From: Euphorbia lathyris
Taxonomy: Eukaryota > Streptophyta > Magnoliopsida > Malpighiales > Euphorbiaceae
Assembly: GCF_963576675.1 (NCBI RefSeq)
Contig: NC_088915.1
Coordinates: forward strand, 5,771,001-5,835,000
Direction of reading: 5' to 3'
Length of the DNA: 64,000 nt
Part shown: positions 1-11,599 of the stretch, piece after piece
Numbering within the stretch: position 1 is the stretch's first letter
How the letters are laid out: each line of letters begins with the position of its first letter
The notes under the pieces: generated by a model
The model's database searches: none
What the model was told of the DNA's origin: nothing
What the model saw: the letters and a program-made list of their open reading frames with translations, nothing else
Program-made: the position numbers and the translations under genes

Positions 1-291
1 ATATCATATAATTTACTAATTTTCATACACCCCATATTTTACTAACCATCAAATCTCATTCCTGCCCCTCATTAGCTAGTTACTCAATCCTCGAAAAATT
101 CCAAATTATTTCTTAGCTTTCAACAAATATCCACATTCCTCCATTACTATCGATTAGTTCTTAGCTATCACCAAATATCTATATTCCTCAATTACTATCG
201 ATTATTTCTTAGGTATTACCTAATATCGATATTCCTCAATTACTATCAACCTTTGGTCCGAAGAATTTAACCTAGAGCTCTGATACCAAAC
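1..291 (-). mobile_element. Internal leader of gypsy element A (partial)
   Basis: This is the part of an LTR retrotransposon just inside its 5' LTR, read on the minus strand. It is the reverse complement of the leader of the related element at 34773-35030, including the tract about a gaggaatat-type repeat. The rest of the element lies left of the window, so coding capacity is unknown. Confidence 0.85.
277..288 (-). promoter_or_regulatory. tRNA-iMet primer-binding site of element A
   Basis: The minus strand reads TGGTATCAGAGC three bases inside the LTR end. This is the usual plant initiator-Met tRNA primer site, where minus-strand DNA synthesis starts. It fixes the element's orientation. Confidence 0.9.
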
Positions 292-1148
292 TGTCACACC
301 CGACCCTAGACGACCTCAATCGGCATCGGGCGTGAAATAGAAAGATTATAATCAACATCTAGGAGTCTCCAATTTATTCCAATATCATAATATCATATTA
401 TATTAAAATTGAAATACCAAAGTTGTAACCATAATTAACAATAAGCAGTCAACTTCCAAACCTCACCTAATCGGTCAGTAACCTTCTCTATATCCTGTAC
501 TTTCTCACCTAAAAACATCAAAACATTTAAAAACGTGAGACAAAAATCTCAATAAGAAACTATCAGCTATTAAAACCAACTTTATTTAACATAGCTACAT
601 ATATACATTTATAAAGGGATTTAATCCAAACCTTATAAAATATACTCAAAATGTAAGTTCATAATATAGTCAAAGTAGTAAACCAAAACCATAAAAATAT
701 ATAATCTTGTATCCATTCTTGAGTTTAAAACCTTATAAAATATTGTAATCAAATAAGTGTTTTATCAAACCAACTCGTATTTAATCAAACGTAAAACCTT
801 ATATCAAAATCAATCATAACCGAAAACATAATCCAAATGAACTTAAAACATTGTATCCATCCTCGAGTTTCTCCCCTTAAGTATCAATCCATAACCACAT
901 ATATAGTTGAGACATCTCTTAACATTGCCTATCACATATGGTCTTACCCAACACTTCGCTGCCATACCCAATAGGTCTTCAAACTGTGTACACAGGCCAT
1001 GTCCCTCACTGAACATGGTCTTCAAATATAAAACCACCGATCCGGATTACTCTAGATGGATATAAAATCATAAAATCATAATGTGTTCAAATATCCTTTC
1101 ACAATCAAATTCCAAACTATTTCATAACCATAAATCACTAGTCGAAAA

Positions 1149-1165
1149 CCTGTGCGATGCACGGG
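1149..1165 (-). terminator. Helitron 3' terminal hairpin
   Basis: CCTGTGC and GCACGGG (one G-T wobble) surround a GAT loop just inside the CTAG end. This is the hairpin thought to stop rolling-circle transposition. Confidence 0.85.
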
Positions 1166-3029
1166 GTATGAAACTTTTATATAATTTATATAAATAAATA
1201 AATTGACATATTTACTTTTAAATAATTTCATATCATGCTATGAAAAAAATTTATATTATGTATATTTGAAATTAATATATATATTTTAATGATAATTCAA
1301 ATTAAATTAATTTAAAAATAATTGACTACTTTTTTATAAAATTTTAACTAAAGATGAATGATTTATTTATTTTTACAAAATTCAATGATTTGTACTTTTT
1401 AGGAATGTTAATACATTTTCATATTCCAAATATTCTGTGAAACAATAATAATAAAATAGTAGATTAATTAAGAAATATATTAGAATATAATAAAAAACCA
1501 AAAATTGAATTAAACTATAATTAAAATTAAATATTATATTTACGATACAAAAGAATTACAATATAGGTTAAACAAAAATTGAATTAAACTACAATTAAAA
1601 TTAAATATTATATCTACGATACAAAAGAATTACAATCTATGTTAAAATGGAAGCAACATCAATATATTATTCTATAAACTATTACAATCAATACTTTTTT
1701 AATGTTGCATATGAAGAAACTTTATCAATTCAATATGTTACATATAAAAAATAAAATTCGTACGAATTAGTCACAAATTCACATTGATGATAATTATTTT
1801 GGTTGATGGAATTTTATGATCACCAAGTATTCGAATTCAATTATTTATTCTGCTACAATAACCCAATATATCTAATTGAATCAGTTTAAGATGATGATTT
1901 CTCCTATTTTCATCTCGTAATATCTCATCAAGACATTCGATCAATTTGTTGTTCATTCTTTCACTATGTAGAATATCAGCCATACTCGCAGATATCACTT
2001 GTTTGACTTCATTAATATTTTCTAATAATTATATATTCTTGAATTTTGTAAGTAAGAAAAACAAATAAAAGAATTGAAAAAAAAATGAAGGGACGAAAAA
2101 GATAATTAGGAGAGAACCATCTTCCTCTCGGTTTTTTTTTCAAAATAAGAGAGAATGTCGAGACATAAGCGTATAAAGAGGAGAGTGAAAATATTTTTTG
2201 CCCATTAATTAAACATTTTATTTTTTCTTAATGAAGTATTAAGTCCATAAATTAATTTTAGTTAAATAGAATTAAATCGTAATTGTAACCACTCAGTAAA
2301 AAAATATTTTATAATTAATATGTGAAATTAATTATATTAATTAGAATCATTATGCTCAACATTTGAGAATTTGAAGAGATTCAAATAATAATATTTTCTT
2401 AATTAATATTTTTCAATAATTTGTCCTATGATCATATTTCATTTTCATCTGTTAAAAACTCTTGAAATACTAACAATTTTGTACGAACCATAATATAATA
2501 GTTAAAAATTATATAAGCCAATGTTGCAAAAGCAATTATCTCAATATCCATAATTAATGTACATTTTTAGGATTTTGAGCATCAAAATTTATTTTTATTT
2601 ACCTTGATTTTGAATTCGTATCTAGCATAATCCACATTCTTCAAGAATAAACATCTTATCAAGCGTATTAGACGCTTACAATCTCTTTGTCTAGAAAATT
2701 GGGAACAAATAACTTCTTGATAATAATAATAATAATAATAATAATATAACATAATTTATATTGAAATAAACTTCATTGTAAGTATAATATTCCAATATCT
2801 TTTTAATATTTTATTTAATATGTCTCAAACTTCAATGAACAACTATCGTGTGAAACTTTATATCTATTTGTACCAAAATGGATAAAAATAAAAAAATACA
2901 ATCCATATCAATTAGCTAAACTCAAATTAAAAAAATGAGTGGATTTCAACATGTTCCGAATTAGAAAAATTAATCTAACTTCAATTAAAACTAAAAATTG
3001 AGTTCATAAAAAGCCGAAAATCTAAATTT

Positions 3030-3830
3030 TAGTTAGAGTTAACAATCAAAACGATAACACCTATGAACATATACTAAAAAAGAATGCAAATATACAAAAT
3101 CTTTATTTTAGTCATTTTGAAAAATAAATAAATAAAAAAGAAAAACATGGATAATGTAGCGAGAGGTGTGGAATCTGGATAACGACAGAAATGAAATTTC
3201 ATCTCTGAAAGATGAAACTATAAATTTTAGTTAAGAGTTAGCAATCGAAATGATAACACCTAGCAACATGTACTAAAAAAGAATACAAATTTACAAAGTC
3301 TTTATTTTAGTCATTTTGAAAAAAAAAGATAAATAAAAAAGAAAACATGGATAAGGTAACGAGAGGTATGGAACCTGGGTAATGGCAGAAACGGAATTTC
3401 ATATCTGAAAAATAAAACTATAACAACTATTGTTTCATAAAAAGAAAGCAACAACACAATTGTGAACAAAAATAACTACAAGATATGAAAAAAATCGAAT
3501 AATTACCTTGAGAAACATAAGAATTTCTTGTAATTTTTGACACTTTTGCGTTTTCCGGTTTTAGTTGTTCATGCATCTTCTATTTCTGTCGGATTTCTTC
3601 AATTGAAGCTATCAGTTTGAAAAAAAAAGACAAATAAAAAAGAAAACATGGATAAGATAGCGAGAGGTATAGAACATGGGTAACAACAGAAATGAATCTG
3701 AAAGATGAAACTATAACAACTATTGTTTAATAAAAATAAAACAACAACATAATTGAGAACAAAATAACTACAACATATGAAAAAAATCGAATATTTACCT
3801 TCAGAAATATAATATTACTATCTATCGTGA
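3030..3830. repeat. Approximate tandem repeats inside the Helitron
   Basis: Three diverged copies of a roughly 200 bp block recur. Each has a tract containing acatggataa then gcgagaggt (or cgagaggt), followed by gatgaaactata. Copies start near 3040, 3240 and 3610. No coding function is visible. Confidence 0.7.
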
Positions 3831-5052
3831 CCAATGAATATAATGGTGGAATACTATCTATCATGCTTTATATAGAAGTTTATTTGTGACTTTTGGATTT
3901 CCTTTACTTTGTGTTTTTTCATCTTCCCGTAACTCTTGCTTTCTTTTATTATTTTAATTAATAGGCTAGTAATTATTTAATATATTATAAATATAAATTG
4001 TCTTATTTTTAATTAATTAAATATTTATGTTTAATTAATTAAATATTTTTAATCTGATTTTTTACTACGTTGACAACTCATCAAAAAGACCTCTAAAACA
4101 CTTATTCTCATTTCTCTCTGCTTCCGTAATTATATATAGTATAGATAGATTTGGCTTCAATTAGCCCTTTTGTATCATAAAAAAAATATTTGGACTTCAA
4201 CCCAAAATAATAATAACAATCACAGCAACAGATTTCTCAATCAAAAAACAATTCATAAGAAATCATCAAATTCATTTTGGTCAATATAGATATATATATT
4301 GAAACCAAAAACATATATGTATATATGTAAATCAACCAAATTAAGCCTTAAATCAACATAATCAAGTAAAATCTGAAATTCACATAGAAGTATAATCAAT
4401 AGCTTCATTTGAACCGTCATTTCACAATAAAAAGCAAAATCATGAAAAACCCTAATTTTACAAAATTCCTGCATAACCCTAAAATATCAATTTCTGAAAA
4501 ATCTTTGATATATATTTATCTATATACATAAAACTCAAAATATAGTTGATAGTTACTTACCTCGGTCACTAATTGAAGAAAATACACTCGTTCAATTCTC
4601 GTCTAAATTCTGTCTAAGACGTTTTCCCTCCAAATACTTCCAAAATTAAAAAACTCTTCGGTTAGGACTTAGATCTATGCATAAGGATGCTAAGGTTTAA
4701 ATATCAAGTGATTTGGACGGTCGAATCTCCGTAAATCAAAGAAACGGTGGAGAAACGGTTCAAAGAAAACTGATGAATTTATAAAAGAAAAAGAAAAGAA
4801 AAAGAAAAGAAAAGAGATATGATCACCGATTACATATTTGAGATATATATCTCAAATATGGAAAATAACAGGTTTGATCCTCTATCTTTCTATAATCTTT
4901 TAAAATTACTCTAAATTTTTAATTTACACTTAAAACCATCAAATTAACTCCAAAGTTTTCCCATAGCATCAAATAAAAATCACACACCCAATAATTATAA
5001 TATATAATACTATCAAGGTATAAATTCTAGAAATTTAGACATGGACGTGACA

Positions 5053-5917
5053 GTTGCGTTGTCCGGGTAATTCTGGGTGAATTCGGAGCAGTTCAGAGAG
5101 TTCAAGGTCTTAGGCAGAAATTTACCACCAAGTCAGCAGCAAAATGAGACTAAATTGATGCTTTTGTGGGTCCTTCAGACGCAATTACGGGAGCTGTAAA
5201 GATCGGATTATAGCAAAATGAAAGCTAGTATTTAAAGCTAGTGTGCGAATGAAGGGTTTAAAACTGGAATTTCAGAAAAAGGTCGAGTAAATGTGTCGGA
5301 ATAAATTATTGAAAATGGGGTGACAGAATAATTGTTTGATGGTTAAAAAATCAAAAGCTTGATTCTGTTTCGTGGAGGGTACTTTAGGGGCGATTAAAAA
5401 GGCTATAGGATGTCGTTTTTTACGAAATAAAAATTGAGAGTTCTAGAAATGATGCCAATAAAGAGATTAAAATTAATTTGGGCTAAAATGATAGACTAAC
5501 AAACTCTAAATAAAATTTGGAAAACGGCTCACCAGAAAAGTTGTTTGATGAATTTTTCAATGATGAAAAACTCAAAAGCTTGTTTCTGGGTCTTTTTAAT
5601 TGATTGAGATCAATAAAAAGTTTCTGAACATGATTTGGAATAGGTGTGTAAACTAAGAATGACTCGAAAATGGGGTTTCGGTGATCTTGGTTTCACGGAA
5701 AATGCTTGAAGCTTTGAAGAATGTAATAATGGTGAAATTTGATTTAGACTAAGAGAGCTTGAACCGAGAATTGGGTAATGATCTCACTGACCTAACTAAG
5801 AGATTGCAAAAAACGATTTGAAAATTGGTTGATTAAACTAAGAGAATTTCGGATTTGAAGTTTCTGAAGATTGGAAGCTTTTTTGAGAAACGGAAGATTA
5901 AATAACTAACATTTTTC
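5053..5917. other. Non-coding stretch between elements A and B
   Basis: No gene is visible. On the minus strand it reads like transcribed-leader or LTR sequence. It may be the rest of a longer LTR of element B, because it directly continues the LTR copy at 5918-6335. The other LTR copy stops matching at this edge, so the assignment is open. Confidence 0.4.
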
Positions 5918-6335
5918 CTCAAATAGGTAGACATATTCAACCCATTTTTCAGCACTGCTTGTCTTTGAAAAATTCCACCGGCTTCGTTTTAGCTCCGTTT
6001 TGCTCTGTTTTTAACATTCCGGAAAGCTGACATCCCGACCTTTCTAAAAAAATAATAACTGTCTGATATCTTGCTGTTTCAGGGTCCATTTTCGTTGTCA
6101 AAGTTGCTGGACGGGTTACTGAAAAATGGTGTAAATTTGCCCCTAATTTTTATTATTTGTTTTTCTTTTCTTTTTATTTCTGTTTTCTTTTTTTTATAAT
6201 AATATTTTGATATTATTTTCTATTTTTTATCACATTTTTATTTTGTTGCAAAATGAATTTAATTAAAATAAAATAACTATAGAGTAAAAATTATAACCTA
6301 TGTTAAAACACACAAAATTAAATTAGCCCCCAACA
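5918..6335 (-). repeat. LTR of element B (3' copy)
   Basis: About 410 bp, closely matching 9258-9665 apart from substitutions and small indels. The outer end reads CCCCCAACA on the plus strand at 6327-6335. Confidence 0.75.
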
Positions 6336-7213
6336 ATTGCCCCCTATTTTATGTGTAAAAGATTTGAAAATGAATTGTGCACATAAAATAAGGCTTTTAT
6401 TAAAATTTTTTTTTACCAGTCAGTACTGATTTTGTTGAAGCTGAAATCGGGTTCTTTGCGACTTCCTCGTCATTTTCACACATCGATGTAAATTTTGTAT
6501 GAAAATTGACGGATGGAATTGTTGGATGACTTGTTGAATTTTGCTTTGAATTACGAGACATGCTCATCTGCTGCTGCATTTTCTGATATTGCAATCTCGA
6601 ATTTTTGCTTGCTTCGGATTTGACTGATATGCTTCGCTGCTGCTGAAATTTGCATCACTCACGCCATGCTTGTTGATACCGAAAATGCTCGTGGCTGCCT
6701 TTATTTTCCTTCGTAGCTAGGATGAATTTGCAATCTGTTTTTTCTGCTCATTTAAACAAAATAGTTGCTGCCATTTTATTTAAATGGTATAAAAATTGAT
6801 CTTGAGTTGAGCTTATTCCTGAAAAATGTTGAAGTTGAATCCGATTTATATCCATATAGATCTGTTGCTTGCTGAAATTGGTTAACTCCGTCTATGAATT
6901 CGCGACTTCACTTCCGTTGTTAATAAACTTCTTTGAGCTACTGATTGATGGAAATAAATTGAATTGTCACTTCTTTTTCTCAAGAATCATGATTGGCTAA
7001 TATCCGTTTTGAACCTCTTGAGCTTGGAGTTGAGAATCCATTTGATGATATGGATATATCGTACATGACGGAACCTGCCCCCCCGGACGTCTTCGAGCTG
7101 GGATGCCATCGGTGTTGCCCATGTTGTTGTCTCGTATTTTATGGGGACAAAACTGAGCGAGTGGACGACGGATCGGGTGGAAAAGGCTACATTGAGCTTC
7201 TTTGTGTCGATTG

Positions 7214-7217
<4 letters not shown>

Positions 7218-7278
<61 letters not shown>
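7218..7278. repeat. (TA)n microsatellite
   Basis: About 30 uninterrupted TA units lie in the untranslated part of element B. Any open frame crossing it as an Ile-Tyr run is an artefact. Confidence 0.98.
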
Positions 7279-7281
<3 letters not shown>

Positions 7282-7598
7282 GCATCTCTTTTATTCTTTT
7301 TTAATTTTTTGGGACATGTGGATGGACTTTTATTGTTTTTCTTTATTTTTCTTTTTCTTTTCATTTATGTCTTTTATCATTTCGTTTTTTACACTTTTTT
7401 TTAAATGGATGCTTTATTACCTCTAAGCACGCTAAAAATATCAATGATGCTAATTAACAACTTAAAAGAAAAACTAAAATGTAAAATGATGCAAAGACGG
7501 AACAAAACAAAGAATAAAAGGCACCTCATACCTTATCGCATCATTATTTTTTTCTATAGCGGCTGATGCCACCGCTTTGTCCTTCGGCTGTGACAAAA

Positions 7599-9117
7599 TC
7601 ATTGAACCTCTTCGATGAGAGGCTCGCTGCCAATTAACCTACGGTAAGGCATAATGGTGCTCGTTTCGAAGATGTTCCTCACTTGATCGGTGCATGACTT
7701 GTTTTTGCCTTTGGTCTCCATCTTGATTGGACCAATGCTATCTTCGTATAACCGAGACTCCACCATATCCGAATGTGTCTCAATAGGTTTTTCATTTGCC
7801 CGAATCACCTCAACGTCATCCCCATTCCAAAGTAGTAAAAGTTGGTGCAAAGATGACGGAATGCATGAGTTAAAGTGAATCCAATCTCGATCGAGCAAAG
7901 CTTGATAACTTGCCGTACAGTTCACCACAAAAAAATGCCACCGTAGTGGTTTGGGTGCCGATGGTAAGTTGCACATAGGTTTTAGCAATTTCGCCGGTAA
8001 AAGCTGCGACAGAAATTTCTGACGTTATTATGTCACCTACAGATTTCCCAAGAGCTAGTGCCATCTTTAATGGTATAATGTTAACGGCTGAACCGTTATC
8101 AACTAGAACCCTCGACAATGGCTTGCCATCAATATGTGCTTTGACATACAAAGGCTTGATGTGCTGTGTCATCTTTGAAGTGGGTTTATCAAAATAAACT
8201 CGCTTCATCCGATCTTCCGATGAAGCTTGTGTTGTAACACTACTTTGTCGTTCTTCTTGGACTTCATTCCTTTTCTCCTTTGGTTCTTCACTTTTGAAAT
8301 TTATTGGTAAAATCAAAGAAGTAGCCGCACATCCAACTTGGATCACAAAGTCCCCGACACGAATCTCCACTTTTTTCTTTTCTTGTATCTTTTCATTCGA
8401 AACATTGCTAGAATTGACACTAGACAAATTTGTTTCGTTTTTCCTTCTTTTTTCTGCCTCTCTTTTTCTTATTCTTCTTTTTGCATTTTTTGAAAGAGGT
8501 TGTGGGAATTTTTTATGTCGGTTGACGAACCATTTATCGGTAGGAACTTGTGCCGATGGAGTAACGAAGCGTGACCGGCCTTGGTTTGTGCCACTTTTAT
8601 TTTTATTTATTGGCTTTCGTGTTCTCTGTGGCTTTTCTTTCTCCTTGGCGATTGGAAAAGTGCCCTTTGGTATCCAAATTTGTTTTGTCCTTGGGTGGTC
8701 GGGGCGCCCTTTTCTCTGACTCGAGGTGTTGCTATGGACATTACGCTTAGGAGGTGGCATCTCGATGGAAGTTGCATTTATCATTGTAGAGGTTGGAAAT
8801 GTATCATCATCAATCAACATGCTCTCTTTCTTTTCGGGAAATTTAAGCACGCCTTTGTTTATTCTGTCATGTATAACATTCTTAAAGACAACACAAGATT
8901 GCATATTGTGGCTCCAACTATCATGATATTTACAATAAGTCTTTCCACGGGTGTCATCTCTAGACGGAATAATGTGCCCATGAGGTAAGGTGATAAAACT
9001 TTCCTTTAACAAATAATCAAAAAGTTCCTCAGTTTTAGAAACGTCAAATGTGTATTGCACATTTGTATTTCGTCTAACCACCTCAGGAGCTTTGGACTTT
9101 TTGCTAGCATTAGACAA
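7599..9117 (-). pseudogene. gag zinc finger plus aspartic protease, element B (frameshifted)
   Basis: This is a degraded retrotransposon gag-protease frame. Near the start it has a Cys/His finger (CKYHDSWSHNMQSC) typical of one gypsy gag group. A long basic Lys/Arg-rich stretch follows, then the retropepsin motif VLVDNGSAVNII at about residues 338-349. The frame shifts at a run of A/T near 7925-7935. The next frame continues with ASYQALLDRDWIHFN, the usual end of the protease region. It then stops at 7599 without entering a reverse transcriptase. The 5' end has no ATG, and a stop lies upstream near 9130. Homology is by motif only. Confidence 0.8.
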
Positions 9118-9257
9118 ACGCGAGATCCTGTTCTAGTTAGTTCGGCTATAGCTACCTCATGTGCCTCACCCATGATCCCATTACCTTCCCATAAGTTGAA
9201 GAAAGAAAATGGTTGAGTTGGGAGTTGGAAAAATGGAGGAAATGCCGTGAAATACGT

Positions 9258-9665
9258 TCCTCAAATAGGTAGACATATTTCAGCACTGCTTGTCTTTGAA
9301 AAATTCTATCGGCTTCGTTTTAGCTCCATTTTGCTCCGTTTTTGACATTACGGAAAGCTAACATCCCGAACTTTCTAAAAAAATAATAACTGTCTGATAT
9401 CTTGCTGTTTCGGGGTCCGTTTTCGTTGTCAAAGTTGCTGGACGGATTACTGAAAAATGGTGCAAATTTACCCCTGATTTTTATTGTTTGTTTTTCTTTT
9501 CTTTTTATTTCTGTTTTCTTTTTTTATAATAATCTTTTGATATTATTTTCTATTTTTTATCACATTTTTATTTTGTTGCAAAATGAATTTAATTAAAATA
9601 AAATAACTATAGAGTAAAAATTATAACCTATGCTAAAACACAAAAAATTAAATTAGCTCCCAACA
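9258..9665 (-). repeat. LTR of element B (5' copy)
   Basis: Direct-repeat partner of 5918-6335, ending CCCAACA at 9665. No tRNA-complementary primer site of the TGG... type is evident directly inside it. The adjoining leader may be deleted. Confidence 0.75.
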
Positions 9666-9760
9666 CATCAGTTTTCATCTCTAGCACTTTCATAAATGTT
9701 GAAATTAAGCTGTTCATCCCATGAAAACCGCAAAAGAAGAGTATGGTGAAGTATATATAT
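9666..9760 (-). pseudogene. SPH (S1-family) fragment, central part
   Basis: On the minus strand this aligns with the middle of the intact SPH gene at 52021-52431. It covers the segment with FFC, the Trp block and the RDEN motif. It lacks both ends. The element B LTR is inserted directly at its edge. The same fragment occurs near 61080. Confidence 0.7.
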
Positions 9761-9769
9761 ATGTATGTG

Positions 9770-10010
9770 AATTTTTTTGTGTAACTCATACAAAATACAG
9801 TATTTTTTCTTTTATTTTCACGTCTAATCATATTTCTGTGATTTGTTAATTATTTCTCAAATTGGCCCAACTGGTCAACATTATGGGGGTAAAATTTCCC
9901 TTGGCCGTCAATGTTACGAGTAAAATTATACTATTTTAGACGTTAGAGAAAGTTGCTCTTGACTATAAACATTAGCGTTTTTTTTCATCTTATCCATTTT
10001 TCGAATTACA
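9770..10010. mobile_element. Remnant of a Mutator-like MITE family
   Basis: It matches the right half of the MITE at 50160-50699. Shared parts are the cacgtctaatcat core, the gtcaatgtta / gacgttag arms, and the tcttatcc-type end. The left part is missing. A truncated copy sits at the equivalent place in the SPH fragment near 61110-61195, so the insertion predates that duplication. Confidence 0.55.
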
Positions 10011-10019
10011 CCAGTTTAT

Positions 10020-10325
10020 AATCCGAACTCATTAAGCATCAATCCTAATTCTTTTAATTTATGGGTTATACAAATTGCCTTATTGTGTCGAAAACCCAAG
10101 ATTCAATACACATCAAGAGACTAATTCAAAATGCAACAAATATACAAAATCCAAATTATAACTAACATTCCATTAGATTTTATATAATTCCAGAATAACA
10201 ACATCACAATCTTGAGGCCTACATTACATATGAATCAATTGAGCTAAACTCAATCAACAACCATCACCCCTTATTAACTTCCCTAAATTCCCCTCACTAT
10301 TAACCAAAACCCCCTTATTAACTTC
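10020..10325. repeat. SPH 3'-flank repeat, copy 1
   Basis: Block with ccgaactcat, a cgaaaaccca tract, acacatcaagagactaattc and ttgaggccta. It recurs at 10430-10857 directly beside an SPH pseudogene, and in diverged form at 51770-52020 beside the intact SPH gene. It is therefore an ancestral SPH downstream flank duplicated with the genes. Confidence 0.75.
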
Positions 10326-10429
10326 CTCAAATTTCCCCAAATGGTCAACATTTGGAGTAAAATTTCTCTATGACTGTCAATATAATGAGTAAAATTGCAC
10401 CATTTCGTTAGAGGTATTTTTTTTGCATC

Positions 10430-10857
10430 TTATCCTTTTTACAATTAATCATGTAAACCCGTTTATGATCCGAACTCATAAAGTATCGATACTAATTCTG
10501 TTAATTCATGGGTTATACGAGGGTTATACGAATTGTGTTATCGTGTCGAAAACCCAATATTCAATACACATCAAGAGACTAATTCAAAATGCAACAAATA
10601 TACAAAATCCAAATTCAAATATCCTTATCAAATACAAGATTAATAAAATCCATAACAAACATTCCATTAGATTTTATATAATTCCAGAAGAACAACATCA
10701 CAATCTTGAGGCCTATATTACATATGAATCAATTGAGCTAAACTCAATCAACAACCATAACCCCTTATTAACTCCCCTAAATTCCCCTCTATTAACCAAA
10801 ATCCCCTTATTATTGACCTAAATTCCCCTCACTATTACATACATAATCAAAAACATT
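10430..10857. repeat. SPH 3'-flank repeat, copy 2
   Basis: Tandem copy of 10020-10325 with extra internal sequence. It runs into the stop codon of the SPH pseudogene at 10858. Confidence 0.75.
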
Positions 10858-11199
10858 TCAATCTTTCCAAGAATAACAAGCAATAAAAGTACTATTAGGC
10901 TTATCAAACAAGCAAGGACCGTCAGTAAGAACAGACCAAAGACAAGTATTACATCCCATGAAAAGCTGCAAAAGAAGAGAGTTGTGTACTAGAAGTTTAT
11001 AATAAACCTGAAATTGAAAAGACTCTCCATTATGAAGCAAGTGTTCACCAAGATCATCATCTTTGGATTTACAGTGAATTGTTAGATCTGGTCTTTCTGG
11101 AAGAGCATTTGTGATTCTAACTAGTACTTTTTTGTAGAGAAGATCTTTACATGATGTTGTTGTTATCAACAACATCAACATTGCAAATAATATTCTCAC
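10858..11199 (-). pseudogene. SPH (plant self-incompatibility S1 family) pseudogene
   Basis: SPH proteins are small secreted, Cys-rich proteins. Poppy S1 controls pollen rejection, and most homologues have unknown roles. The frame codes 113 residues: a hydrophobic leader ending SC, the conserved CKSKDDDLGEH block, and the C-terminal CLWS / GPCLFD / ACYSW blocks. Compared with the intact copy at 52021-52431, the ATG is lost (codon 1 here is GTG; the first in-frame Met is residue 7). One extra C is inserted before the central block, and about 52 bp are missing after it. Together these restore the frame but replace the central FFCSFSW region with unrelated residues. Translation is open but the fold is probably broken. 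Confidence 0.8.
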
Positions 11200-11250
11200 A
11201 GTAAAACCCTTTTTTTTTTTTTGTTGATGATCTTTGTGGTGTTATTTTGG

Positions 11251-11260
11251 TATTTATAAG
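11251..11260 (-). promoter_or_regulatory. TATA box of the SPH pseudogene
   Basis: The minus strand has CTTATAAATA about 55 bases upstream of the coding start, followed by an A-rich leader. The same context (TTATAAATA or TTTAAA) lies upstream of the SPH remnants at 13.7, 16.1 and 61.3 kb. Confidence 0.6.
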
Positions 11261-11390
11261 GAGAATTTTAAGTTGGTGAATTTAATGTAAATGTGAAATA
11301 ATAAGAAATTTTAAGATTTTCCATGTATATTAATATGCAAATTAATTGTACAGTATTTCCTTAATAGTTTAATATATAGTTTTGTTATTT

Positions 11391-11599
11391 GGGCCGTCTT
11401 AAACATTTTTGGGGCCTGTGCTTAATGAAAAAAAATTGGGCCATATTCATTAAAAAAAGTAATATTTTCATATAATATTAATGTTTCTACAAAATGAAAC
11501 ACCAAAGTACTTTTAACTTGAATTTTAACATAATAAAAATAATTAAATTAGATATTCTATAATAACAATAATAATAAATTGGACCCCTTAATATTCTTA
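11391..11599. mobile_element. Degenerate hAT-like 5' end (low confidence)
   Basis: It starts GGGCCGTCTTAAACA then ggggcctgtgc, resembling the starts of the elements at 27999 and 52702. No matching right end or target duplication was resolved. Confidence 0.35.

Larger units (their letters stand above)
1138..4149 (-). mobile_element. Non-autonomous Helitron nested in LTR A
   Basis: On the minus strand the element starts TCTATCTATACTATATATA (4149 leftward) and ends in CTAG at 1138. A short GC hairpin (1149-1165) lies 7 bases before the CTAG terminus. It sits between A and T with no target duplication, as Helitrons do. The LTR sequence on both sides joins to match the uninterrupted LTR near 33980. 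The 3012 bp hold no Rep/helicase ORF, so it would depend on an autonomous partner. Its AT-rich interior has an approximate 200 bp tandem repeat and a short (TAA)n tract near 2718-2743. Confidence 0.88.
292..5052 (-). mobile_element. 5' LTR of gypsy element A, split by a Helitron
   Basis: On the minus strand the LTR begins TGTCACGTCC at 5052 and ends GGGTGTGACA at 292. It matches the two LTRs at 33266-34772 and 36938-38449. Without the nested Helitron it is about 1.75 kb. It keeps both internal segments that are deleted one each in those two LTRs, so it is closer to the ancestral form. The bases after 5052 (gttgc) should be the target duplication, whose partner is outside the window. The LTR type, Met primer site and related PPT suggest a chromovirus (Tekay/Del-like), but no chromodomain or pol is visible. 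Confidence 0.85.
5918..9665 (-). mobile_element. Gypsy-type element B with gag-protease only
   Basis: Two direct repeats (5918-6335 and 9258-9665) flank an internal region with one degraded gag-protease frame on the minus strand. On that strand each repeat begins TGTTGGG. Just before the 3' repeat is a polypurine tract reading AAAATAGGGGGCAAT on the minus strand (about 6336-6352). No reverse transcriptase, RNase H or integrase follows, so this is a deleted or non-autonomous copy. I found no clean target duplication, and the left repeat boundary is uncertain. It is inserted in an SPH remnant that resumes at 9666. Confidence 0.75.

Noticed and set aside
843..1037. A 64-codon frame found in three LTR copies (also 34076-34270 and 37758-37952)
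   Set aside because: It starts at GTG, lies within LTR sequence, and its preservation is explained by recent LTR homology. No known domain.
6987..7426. Overlapping frames with long Ile-Tyr repeats
   Set aside because: They are translations of the (TA)n microsatellite.
8294..8988. Plus-strand frames opposite gag of element B
   Set aside because: They are shadows of the minus-strand gag-protease frame and have hydrophobic, low-information content.
5918..9665. A target duplication for element B
   Set aside because: Bases after 9665 (catca) do not match those before 5918, so I do not claim one.
10423..10821. 132-codon plus-strand frame in the SPH flank repeat
   Set aside because: AT-rich, no domain, starts in a repeat whose other copies do not keep the frame open.
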